This document shows positions 13,139 through 19,069 of a stretch of 19,069 nucleotides of DNA, piece by piece. This stretch comes from Chloroflexota bacterium (GTDB lineage: Bacteria; Chloroflexota; Anaerolineae; Anaerolineales; DRMV01): NCBI GenBank assembly GCA_013153375.1, contig JAADEN010000200.1, positions 1-19,069 on the forward strand. The letters run 5' to 3'. The notes below the pieces were generated by a model that worked only from the letters and a program-made list of their open reading frames with translations, was not told the DNA's origin and made no database searches. Position numbers and translations under genes: made by a program. Numbering within the stretch: position 1 is the first letter of the stretch; the number at the start of each line of letters is the position of its first letter.

Positions 13139-13228
13139 GTGTTCTTCCATACTGACGGAAAATCTCCTGAAAAGCGCATAAAAAAGATTAAAAGCGTCTG
13201 TGAAATCGTCAAAACGCCCTTTAAACCC

Positions 13229-13257
13229 TTGACTTTGGAACGAGTCTCAAGTATACT
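13229..13257 (+). promoter_or_regulatory. Sigma70 promoter of the protoglobin gene
   Basis: -35 TTGACT (13229-13234, 5 of 6), 17-nt spacer, -10 TATACT (13252-13257, 5 of 6). The 85 bases before it (13142-13228) are AT-rich with A-tracts, reminiscent of an UP element. Predicted start is near 13264. Confidence 0.85.
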
Positions 13258-13263
13258 GCCCCC

Positions 13264-13404
13264 GGCTTTGTGGGGGAGAGGGCCGCGGCGAGCGACCTTC
13301 TCCGAGATCAACCCATTTTTTACGACGGCTTCAAAGCACTCGCTGGCCGGATGCTCGGTGCGGGAGCAGGGCACGCGATCCACTTTGAAGGCGGAGGGAG
13401 TCGT
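13264..13404 (+). other. Structured 5' leader of the protoglobin gene
   Basis: About 141 nt between the predicted start and the ATG. GGAGAGG (13274-13280) can pair with CCTTCTCC (13297-13304), and a T6 run follows 11 nt later. CTTCAAAG (13329-13336) is complementary to CTTTGAAG (13383-13390), whose 3' end is only 2 nt from the Shine-Dalgarno GGAGG (13393-13397). Pairing there could affect ribosome access. No known riboswitch is recognised. Confidence 0.45.
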
Positions 13405-14001
13405 ATGATGGCCTTAGGAGACGAAATGAAGCAAATTCTGTCCGTGGCACACTCGTTGTCCGGCCTGCAAGCCGACGATTTTGAAGCCTTGCGGGCCATC
13501 GCCGACGAGGCCCAACCCTGGGCCGAGGAGTTGGAGAGCCAGATCCGTGACTTGCTGCGCAGTCACGAGGTCACAGCTCCGTATGCCGAGACTTACCTCA
13601 ACGGTAAGCCTGCGGAGTGGTTTCGTTCTTTGTTCGAGATTCGTGATGCGCAAGAGTTCCTCCATCGTCAAATGAACATCGCGGTGGAACATGTGCGCGA
13701 GGGCGTGCCCAACGAGGTGGTGCTCGCGTTGGCCCCCCGTTGGGTGGAATGGATGACCGCGAAGGCTGCGCAGACCCTGGGCTACGAAAAGTCCCAGGAG
13801 ATCGCGGTCATCATGACCCGGGTCCTCAACCTGGCCGCAGTGGTCATGATCGCGACCTACGACATGGTCGTGCGGCGCACCTTCATCCGCGAGACCGGCT
13901 TCTCCGAAGCCCTGCTCAAGCGCCTGCAGACCCGCACCCTGCAAGAGATCGCGGACGAGATGAAGGTGGAACAGGCTGCGGCGGCCGCTGCAGCGGCCTG
14001 A
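13405..14001 (+). CDS. Single-domain protoglobin (globin-coupled-sensor-type haem domain)
   Basis: 198 residues, all accounted for by one protoglobin-like domain and a C-terminal run of eight alanines (191-198). The pattern FRSLFEIRDAQEFLHRQMNI followed by AVEHVREGVPNEVVLAL matches the region around the proximal haem His of HemAT-type sensors, so His96 is the likely haem ligand. A later helix (about 130-155, IMTRVLNLAAVVMIATYDM) fits the globin H helix. No methyl-accepting, GGDEF or kinase output domain is attached, so it may bind O2, NO or CO, work in gas chemistry, or signal through a partner. The ATG at 13405 follows GGAGG by 7 nt. It is monocistronic, with its own promoter and terminator. 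Confidence 0.83.
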   Translation: MMALGDEMKQILSVAHSLSGLQADDFEALRAIADEAQPWAEELESQIRDLLRSHEVTAPYAETYLNGKPAEWFRSLFEIRDAQEFLHRQMNIAVEHVREGVPNEVVLALAPRWVEWMTAKAAQTLGYEKSQEIAVIMTRVLNLAAVVMIATYDMVVRRTFIRETGFSEALLKRLQTRTLQEIADEMKVEQAAAAAAAA

Positions 14002-14033
14002 CCGGGTCCGTTTGCCCGTCTCGAGTCCTGTTT

Positions 14034-14066
14034 CCGACGCCCCTGTCCAGGGGCGTCGGGCTTTTT
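14034..14066 (+). terminator. Intrinsic terminator of the protoglobin gene
   Basis: Perfect 11-bp stem CCGACGCCCCT (14034-14044) with AGGGGCGTCGG (14049-14059), loop GTCC, then GC and five T (14062-14066). The T-tract overlaps the stop codon of the convergent MFS gene. On the minus strand the hairpin lacks a T-tract. Confidence 0.95.
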
Positions 14067-15252
14067 AAGGCCCCGGCCGCGCGGCGGTGCCGGGCCGCAA
14101 ACGGAGGATGAGGGCCAGCGCGGCCAGGTTGAACGCGACGGCCAGGCCGGTGAGCGCGGCCACGCCGCCCTGGGCGTAGAAATGCGGCGCGAGGGCCGCG
14201 CCCAGGGCGCGGCCCAGGGCCACCGAGCCCGAAAACGCGCCCATGGTCACGGCCCGGTGGTGGGGCAAAATCTCGGTCATCAGGGGGATGCTGCTGACCA
14301 GCAGCACCTCGAAGGTGAAGAAGAAGGCGAACAGGCCGCCCAGCGCGCCGCCGGGGCCCCAGCGCCCCAGCCAGGGCAGGGCCAGCGCGGCCAGGATGTT
14401 GCCCACCAGGCCGGCCGCGATGGTGCGGCGTTTGCCCCAGTCGTCCACCGCGAGCACGGTGAGCCCTTCGCCGCTGAGTTCGGCCAGGCCGATGACGGCC
14501 GCGGCCAGGCCCAGGCCCGAGAGCGCGAAGCCGTACGCGTCGCTGAGCCAGACGCCGAAGAGCAGGCCCACGGACTCGTTGGCCGCGGTGGCGAACAGGC
14601 CGAAGGCCACGGCCAGCCAGAGCGCGGGGCGCCGAAATGCGTATAGCCAATAATTCAAGCCGGCTGGCCCCGCGCGGAGCCCGTCCCCCGCAACAGGCCC
14701 GGGCTCGACCCGTCGGGCCACGGCCCACGCGAAGCCCAATCCCAAAACCGCCATGACCCAAAAGGGCGCTCGCCAGCCGCCCCAACGCAGAAGCAGGCCC
14801 ACCAGGGGCATGCCGACGAAGAAACTCAGCGACCAACTGAGTTCCGTCGCCGCCAGCACCGCGCCCCGGCGCCGATAGGCCACCCGGTCGCCTACGAAAG
14901 CCTGCATGGAGGCGTCGAAGGCCACCTTGGCCCACGCGGCCAGCACCAGGGCCAGGGTGAAGCCCCACCACGAGGCCCACGCGCCGCCCACGACCATGCC
15001 GACTACGAACAGCGCCAGGCCGAAGAGCATCCCGGCCCGGCGGCCGCGGCGTTCGGGCAGCCAGGCCAGGGCCGGGCCGACCACCAGGCTGGCCGAGCGC
15101 AGGGCCAGGGCCTGGGTCGTGGCCTCCAAACTCAGCCCCAGCCCGGTTTGGAACTCCCGCAAGAAGGGGTAGGCCATGCGGTTGGCCGCGTTGAGCACCA
15201 TGCGGATGACCACGAACATCAGCAGCCAACGCAGCCATTGCCGACGCTGCAT
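14065..15252 (-). CDS. Major facilitator superfamily transporter
   Basis: 395 residues with about 12 hydrophobic segments in two halves, split by a polar loop near 180-200. The loop after the second segment carries the reduced MFS motif LPERRGRRAG. The second half shows AVDDWGKRRT in the equivalent position. MFS proteins use ion gradients to move small molecules across the inner membrane. Substrate cannot be read from sequence, although the shape is drug-efflux or sugar-transporter-like. ATG at 15252 is preceded by GGGAGGAGG. It begins 13 bases after the asparaginase-family gene, so it is probably the last gene of the tup operon. Confidence 0.88.
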   Translation of the reverse strand: MQRRQWLRWLLMFVVIRMVLNAANRMAYPFLREFQTGLGLSLEATTQALALRSASLVVGPALAWLPERRGRRAGMLFGLALFVVGMVVGGAWASWWGFTLALVLAAWAKVAFDASMQAFVGDRVAYRRRGAVLAATELSWSLSFFVGMPLVGLLLRWGGWRAPFWVMAVLGLGFAWAVARRVEPGPVAGDGLRAGPAGLNYWLYAFRRPALWLAVAFGLFATAANESVGLLFGVWLSDAYGFALSGLGLAAAVIGLAELSGEGLTVLAVDDWGKRRTIAAGLVGNILAALALPWLGRWGPGGALGGLFAFFFTFEVLLVSSIPLMTEILPHHRAVTMGAFSGSVALGRALGAALAPHFYAQGGVAALTGLAVAFNLAALALILRLRPGTAARPGP

Positions 15253-15265
15253 GCCTCCTCCCGCG

Positions 15266-16303
15266 TCACAGCCAGACTTGCGCCCGTCCGACCACCCGGC
15301 CCCGCCAGTTGGTCACCGGGCCGTTGGGGTCCCAACGGGTCAGGTTCGGGGGGATGTCCTCCGAGAGCAGGCCGGCCCGGCGCAGCAGGGCCAGCGCCAC
15401 CATGCCCCGAGCCCGGTTGCGCGCGTCGCCGTCCGCGACTTTGAGCGCGACGCCCACGCCCCCCGTGGCTCCGGGCCAGTGCCCGGCCGCGATGCCCAGG
15501 GCCTGGTAGCCCTCCGCGCCGGCTTTGGACACCACCGCGGGGCCCAGGGCCCGCATGAGTTCGGTGTCGAAGCGCCCCGGTCCGCCCACCATCTCAGGAT
15601 GCGCGGTCATGGCCGCGGTGATGCGCCGCGCGGCCGTGGCCCAGGGTTCGTCCAGGTCGTGCGGATCGGCCAGCCGGGCCCAGGCCCAGGCCGCGTGGTA
15701 CAGGGGCAGCGCGAAGTTGGGCGCGCTGCACCCGTCGGTGCCCAGGATGATCTCCTCGGGCTTCAGGCCCGCGAAACGGGCCAGCGCGGCCCGGATGTCC
15801 CGCTGCACGGGATGGTCGGGGTCGAGGTAGGTGGCCGTGTCCCAGCCGTGCAGGCGGGCCCGCAGCAGCATGCCGGTGTGCTTGCCCGAGCAGTTGTGAT
15901 GCAGCGCGGTGGGCTTTTCGCCCCGGCAGGCCAGTTCGGTCGCGGCTTCGGGATCCGCGGGCGGATGCACGCCGCATTGCAGCGCCTCGGGCGTCAGCCC
16001 GGCCCGGGCCAGCATGGCCGCGACCCGGCGGGTGTGTTCGGGCCTTCCGCCGTGGGAGGCGCAGATCAGGGCCAGGTCCGCGTCGTCCAGGCCGAAGTGC
16101 TCGGGCCCGCGGGCCGCGACGAAGGGCAGGGCCTGGAAGGGCTTGGCCGAGGAGCGCATGAACACCTGGGCCGTGGGATCGCCCGCGGCCAGCAGCAAAC
16201 GACCGGTGCGATCCACCACGGCCAACGCGCCGTAATGCACGCTTTCGATCAGCGGCCCTCGACCGAGGCCGACCAAGGGGGCGTGGGAGGGGAGAACGGG
16301 CAT
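15266..16303 (-). CDS. Asparaginase II-family (R. etli-type) amidohydrolase
   Basis: 345 residues of the Asparaginase_II family, distinct from E. coli AnsA/AnsB. Family members hydrolyse L-asparagine to aspartate and ammonia. Residues equivalent to those described for the Rhizobium etli enzyme are present: the Ser-x-x-Lys pair in MRSSAKPFQ (Ser51, Lys54), Ser83 in CASHGG, the metal-site Cys138 and Lys141 in NCSGKHTGM, Cys192 in GTDGCSAPNF, and Lys260 in VVSKAGAEG. No signal peptide is seen, so it is cytoplasmic. ATG at 16303 follows AGGAGG by 5 nt. It starts 20 bases after tupC and is probably co-transcribed with the transporter, though a link to tungsten is not obvious. Confidence 0.9.
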   Translation of the reverse strand: MPVLPSHAPLVGLGRGPLIESVHYGALAVVDRTGRLLLAAGDPTAQVFMRSSAKPFQALPFVAARGPEHFGLDDADLALICASHGGRPEHTRRVAAMLARAGLTPEALQCGVHPPADPEAATELACRGEKPTALHHNCSGKHTGMLLRARLHGWDTATYLDPDHPVQRDIRAALARFAGLKPEEIILGTDGCSAPNFALPLYHAAWAWARLADPHDLDEPWATAARRITAAMTAHPEMVGGPGRFDTELMRALGPAVVSKAGAEGYQALGIAAGHWPGATGGVGVALKVADGDARNRARGMVALALLRRAGLLSEDIPPNLTRWDPNGPVTNWRGRVVGRAQVWL

Positions 16304-16323
16304 GGATTCCTCCTGGGGGGGCG

Positions 16324-17415
16324 TCAGCCGCGCGGGACGACATGCACCGCGCTGGCCTTGAAGGTCAACCAAACTTCCGCGCCTTCGTGCAGGTCCAGCG
16401 CGGTCAGCGAGGGCTGGGTGACATGCGCGACCACGGCCGCGCCCTGGCAGTCCACCACCACCTTGACCACCGCGCCCAGGGACATGAGGCGCTGCACCCG
16501 ACCGTGGCAGCGGTTGCGCGCGCTGGACGCCGCGGGCGGTTCGGCCCGCCACACGGTCACCTGGTCGGGCCGCAGGCAGGCGTACACGGCCGCGCCCACG
16601 GGGGCCTGGCCCACCGCGTCCACGGTCCAGCCCGCGTCCAGCGCGATGCGCAGGTAGCCCGCGTGCTGAGACTGCACCCGGCCGGGCAGCACGGTCTCCA
16701 CGCCCACGAAGCGGGCGATGCGCACATCGTGGGGCGCGGTGAACACTTCCTGCGGCGGCCCCACCTGCCGCAAACGGCCGTCCATGACCACCGCGACCCG
16801 CCGCCCCAGGGCCAGGGCTTCGCCGAAGTCGTGGGTGATGTACACCGCGGTGATGCCCTCGGCCCGAAACAGGGCCTGCAGGTCGTCCAGCAGTTGATTG
16901 CGGGTGGGAGTGTCCAGCGCGTTGAAGGGTTCGTCGAGGAAGAGGATGTCGGGCTGCAGCACCAGCGCGCGGGCCAGGCTGACCCGCCGGGCCTCGCCGC
17001 CCGACAGCCTCCGGGCCGGGCGCTGGGCCAGATGCGCGATGTTCAGCCGCCGCAGCCAGGGCTCGACCCGGGCCGCGATGGCGTCCTCATCCAGGCCCCG
17101 CAGCCGCAGCCCTAAGGCCACATTGTCGTACACCGTGCCCCGCAGCAGCAAAGGCTCTTGCAGCACCACCGCGATGCGGCGGCGGTACGCGAGCGCGCGC
17201 CGCGGCTGCACCACCTGGCCCCGAAAGCGCAGTTCCCCCTGCTCGAGGGGCAACAGCGCGGCCAGGGCCAGCAACAGGGTGGTCTTGCCCGCGCCGTTGG
17301 GCCCGATGACGGCCAGCACTTCGTGGGGGAAGATCTCCAGGTGGGGCACCTGGAGCACCGCCCGGCGGCCGCGATGCACCACCGCATCGTGCAGCGTCAG
17401 CAGGGCTTCGCTCAC
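16324..17415 (-). CDS. tupC: Tungstate/molybdate-type ABC transporter ATP-binding protein
   Basis: 363 residues. The ABC ATPase domain has Walker A GPNGAGKT (38-45), a Q-loop at Gln86, signature LSGGE (137-141), Walker B ILFLDEP (157-163) and switch His195 in YITHDF. The C-terminal 120 residues form a TOBE-type oxyanion-binding regulatory region (GRVQRLMSLGAVVKVVVDC), as in molybdate/tungstate/sulfate importers. It energises uptake through TupB at the inner membrane. The start overlaps the permease stop as ATGA. Assignment to tungstate rather than molybdate rests on the neighbouring TupA-like binding protein. Confidence 0.9.
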   Translation of the reverse strand: MSEALLTLHDAVVHRGRRAVLQVPHLEIFPHEVLAVIGPNGAGKTTLLLALAALLPLEQGELRFRGQVVQPRRALAYRRRIAVVLQEPLLLRGTVYDNVALGLRLRGLDEDAIAARVEPWLRRLNIAHLAQRPARRLSGGEARRVSLARALVLQPDILFLDEPFNALDTPTRNQLLDDLQALFRAEGITAVYITHDFGEALALGRRVAVVMDGRLRQVGPPQEVFTAPHDVRIARFVGVETVLPGRVQSQHAGYLRIALDAGWTVDAVGQAPVGAAVYACLRPDQVTVWRAEPPAASSARNRCHGRVQRLMSLGAVVKVVVDCQGAAVVAHVTQPSLTALDLHEGAEVWLTFKASAVHVVPRG

Positions 17416-18119
17416 GGTTCGCCGTCCTCGTCGTGTTGTTGCAGCCAGGTGAGCGCGTAGTTGACCGCGAAGGCCAGGCCCAGGAGGATGACGCTGAGCG
17501 CGATGGCCCGGTCGAATTCGCCGCGGCGGGTTTCGAGCACGATGGCCGTGGTGAGCACCCGGGTGCTGCGGCGCAGGTTGCCGCCCACCATCAGCGACGC
17601 GCCCACTTCGGAGATCACGCTGCCAAAGCCGGCGATGACCGCCGCGAGCAGAGGCAGGCGGGCCTCACGCCACAACAGAACGATGAGTTGCCGCCGCGAC
17701 GCGCCCAGGCCCAGCAGTTGCCAGCGCAGCCGCGCGTCCTGTTGTTGCAGCGCGGTCGCGGTCAGGCCCACCACCATGGGCGTGGCGATGATGACCTGCG
17801 CGATGACCATCGCGGTGGGGGTGTACATCCAGCCCAGGCGGCCCAGGGGGCCCGTGCGCCACAGGAACAGAGCCACCACCAGGCCCACCACCACGGGCGG
17901 CAGGGCCATGCCCGTGTGCACCACGCTGAACCACAGCCGCCGGCCCGGGATGCGCGACCGCAGGGCCAACCAGGTGCCCGCGGGCAGGCCCAAAATCAGG
18001 CTGATGAGGGTCGCCAGACCCGAAATGCGCAACGAGCGCCAGGTGATGGCCCAGATCTCGGGATCGCCGCTGAGGAGCAGGTGCAGCGCCTCCAGCAGCC
18101 CTCGCCACAAAGTCTCCAT
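17412..18119 (-). CDS. tupB: Tungstate ABC transporter permease
   Basis: 235 residues with about five to six membrane segments. The EAA-like cytoplasmic loop LLGLGASRRQLIVLLWREARLP couples it to the ATPase. SVISEVGASLMVGGN is the conserved region seen in TupB/ModB-type permeases. ATG at 18119 has GGAGGG about 6 nt upstream. In-frame sequence extending further upstream overlaps tupA and is rejected as start. It follows tupA by 47 bases and overlaps tupC by 4. Confidence 0.9.
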   Translation of the reverse strand: METLWRGLLEALHLLLSGDPEIWAITWRSLRISGLATLISLILGLPAGTWLALRSRIPGRRLWFSVVHTGMALPPVVVGLVVALFLWRTGPLGRLGWMYTPTAMVIAQVIIATPMVVGLTATALQQQDARLRWQLLGLGASRRQLIVLLWREARLPLLAAVIAGFGSVISEVGASLMVGGNLRRSTRVLTTAIVLETRRGEFDRAIALSVILLGLAFAVNYALTWLQQHDEDGEP

Positions 18120-18166
18120 GCTCGGCCCTCCGTGTGCGCCCTGAACGCCCAGCCGCCCGCCCACCA

Positions 18167-19069
18167 TCAGGGGTTTTGCAGCAGTTCGTCCTCGGTCTTG
18201 TCCGCCGCGGGGAAGAAGAGGGGTTGGCCGTAGCGGTCCACGCCGTATTCCGCGATGAGGGCCTGGGTCTCGGGCTGGACGAAGAATTCGATGAGCGCGC
18301 GGCCGCCCTCCGCGTTCACCTGGGGCCACTTCTCGGGGTTGACCCGCATGATGTGGTAGATGTTCAGCAGGGCCGGGTCGCCTTCGAAGAGGATGTCCAG
18401 CCCCAGGGTGTCCTTGAGGGCCAGGTAGGTGCCCCGATCCGTCAGGGTGTAGGCGCCCTTCTCGGATGCGATGCGCAAGGTCGCGCCCATGCCCTCGCCC
18501 GATTCCAGATACCAGGGCTGGTCGCTGGGCACCGCGCCCAGGGCCCGCTGCCACAGGGACTTTTCCTTTTTATGAGTGCCCGAATCGTCGCCGCGCGAGA
18601 CGAAGGGCGCGCCCGCGGCCGCGATGCGCCGGAACGCGTCGGCCGCGTCGCGAGCCTGACGCACCCCCGCGGGATCGTCCTCCGGGCCGACGATGACGAA
18701 GTCGTTGTACATCACCAGGGTGTAGTCCACCACATCGCCGGCCTCGACCAGGGGCTTCTCGGCCTCGGGCGCGTGGGTGAGCAGCACATCCGCGTTGCCT
18801 TCCTGGCCCATACGCAGGGCCTTGCCCGTGCCCACGGCCACCACCTTGACGGTGTAGCCCGTGCTGTCCTCGAACAAGGGCAACAGGTAGTCCAACAGTC
18901 CCGAGTCATAGGTGCTGGTGGTCGTCGCGAGGATGATTTCGCTCCGTTCGGGCCGGGGGGCCGCCGCGTCCGAGCCGCCGCACGCAGCCATGCTCGCCCA
19001 CAGCCCCAGGGTGTCCTTGAGGGCCAGGTAGGTGCCCCGATCCGTCAGGGTGTAGGCGCCCTTCTCGGA
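18167..19069 (-). CDS. tupA: Tungstate-binding lipoprotein, 5' end chimeric or incomplete
   Basis: Periplasmic-type binding protein of the TupA family, which delivers tungstate to TupBC. Counting from the ATG at 18991 (274 residues), hallmarks are TTTSTYDSG (23-31), VGTGKAL (53-59), NADVLLTHAP (66-75), YNDFVIVGP (95-103) and SRGDDSGTHKKE (132-143). MAAC at 1-4 looks like a lipobox, so the mature protein would start at Cys4 and the true signal peptide should begin upstream. Upstream of LWASM, however, the reading frame stays open to the window edge through a 69-base exact copy of codons 176-198 of the same gene. The true start is therefore not visible. First gene of tupABC. Confidence 0.9.
   Translation of the reverse strand, partial: SEKGAYTLTDRGTYLALKDTLGLWASMAACGGSDAAAPRPERSEIILATTTSTYDSGLLDYLLPLFEDSTGYTVKVVAVGTGKALRMGQEGNADVLLTHAPEAEKPLVEAGDVVDYTLVMYNDFVIVGPEDDPAGVRQARDAADAFRRIAAAGAPFVSRGDDSGTHKKEKSLWQRALGAVPSDQPWYLESGEGMGATLRIASEKGAYTLTDRGTYLALKDTLGLDILFEGDPALLNIYHIMRVNPEKWPQVNAEGGRALIEFFVQPETQALIAEYGVDRYGQPLFFPAADKTEDELLQNP
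18398..18466. repeat. Copy 1 of a 69-bp exact direct repeat (inside tupA)
   Basis: Identical to 19001-19069 over 69 bases. It corresponds to complete codons 176-198 of tupA (Ser-Glu-Lys-Gly to Leu-Gly-Leu). Confidence 0.95.
19001..19069. repeat. Copy 2 of the 69-bp direct repeat, at the window edge
   Basis: Same orientation, 603 bases (201 codons) from copy 1, and in the same reading frame. The join to the signal-peptide region occurs at shared codons for Leu-Gly-Leu. It runs to the last base, so the full extent is unknown. Contig-end chimera is the simplest explanation. Confidence 0.95.

Larger units (their letters stand above)
12868..13140 (+). ncRNA. Candidate structured non-coding RNA, about 270 nt, family unknown
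   Basis: Bounded by the promoter at 12833-12861 and a terminator-like hairpin at 13100-13138. Hand folding gives three domains. Domain I is a long hairpin: 12875-12886 with 12944-12956 (with bulges) and 12890-12902 with 12930-12943 (13 pairs including wobbles, one bulge). Domain II (12957-13020) closes by GAG/CTC, TTGT/ACAA and CACCT/AGGTG and contains the small hairpins CCCA/TGGG and GCCT-TTTT-AGGC. Domain III pairs ACGG (13024-13027) with CCGT (13094-13097) and ACAC (13036-13039) with GTGT (13076-13079), enclosing GGG-TCGT-CGAA-ACGA-T-CCC (13054-13072). I do not see RNase P, tmRNA, SRP or a known riboswitch signature; a divergent 6S RNA is not excluded. Folding was done by eye, without energy calculation. 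Confidence 0.5.

Noticed and set aside
12868..13140. RNase P, tmRNA, SRP RNA, tRNA or named riboswitch
   Set aside because: I looked for the RNase P core (GAGGAAAGTC, ACAGAAA), the tRNA-like T-loop of tmRNA, the SRP apical GGAAG-AGCAGC motif and common riboswitch cores and found none. A GGTTG-TGAGCA resemblance to 6S RNA was too short to support a call.
13139..13408. Small plus-strand frame (89 codons) and an upstream in-frame ATG at 13270 for the protoglobin gene
   Set aside because: Both cross the promoter or leader. The ATG at 13405 has the strong ribosome binding site, and globin homology starts after it.

Overview
The window is GC-rich, densely packed bacterial chromosome with housekeeping genes and several complete sigma70-type promoters and intrinsic terminators. 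Gene content and style (fused-subunit 2-oxoacid dehydrogenase E1, stand-alone rpmF, single-domain protoglobin, 7-TM NarL-type sensor kinase, tungstate ABC operon) suggest a Chloroflexota (Anaerolineae-like) genome. That assignment is an inference from gene content, not from a marker-gene comparison. I see no phage, transposon, CRISPR, tRNA or rRNA.

Left part (1-3340, minus strand): an 8-TM membrane protein of unknown function is followed by an isoprenylcysteine-methyltransferase-like membrane enzyme. Next comes the conserved infC-rpmI-rplT translation operon, which has its own promoter, an AUU start codon for IF3 and a strong terminator. A 766-base gene-free stretch (2981-3746) holds two back-to-back near-consensus promoters, one for the membrane protein (with a leader of about 324 nt) and one for rpmF.

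Middle (3613-9741, plus strand): rpmF (L32), fabD (malonyl-CoA:ACP transacylase), a two-component pair (7-TM HisKA_3 histidine kinase and LuxR-type response regulator), and a 687-residue fused E1 alpha-beta 2-oxoacid dehydrogenase. These units are separated by intrinsic terminators. The E1 gene has no E2 or E3 neighbour.

Centre right (9752-12950, minus strand): a ligA-aroQ-SCP2 operon in which each junction is a 4-base ATGA overlap. It combines NAD-dependent DNA ligase, type II dehydroquinase and a sterol-carrier-like lipid-binding protein.

The most unusual part is 12833-13140. It is a non-coding stretch with a promoter on the plus strand (same hexamers as the infC promoter), about 270 nt of sequence that folds by hand into several long paired domains, and a terminator-like hairpin. 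I do not recognise a known RNA family and propose it as a candidate structured ncRNA. It lies divergent to and partly overlapping the ligA leader, just upstream of a single-domain protoglobin (haem gas sensor-like) gene with its own promoter and structured leader.

Right part (14065-19069, minus strand): a compact run of tungstate ABC transporter (tupA, tupB, tupC), an asparaginase II-family amidohydrolase and an MFS exporter-like protein. The window ends in a 69-base exact copy of an internal segment of tupA, fused in frame in front of the tupA lipoprotein signal. This looks like a contig-end chimera or, less likely, a real in-frame tandem duplication.
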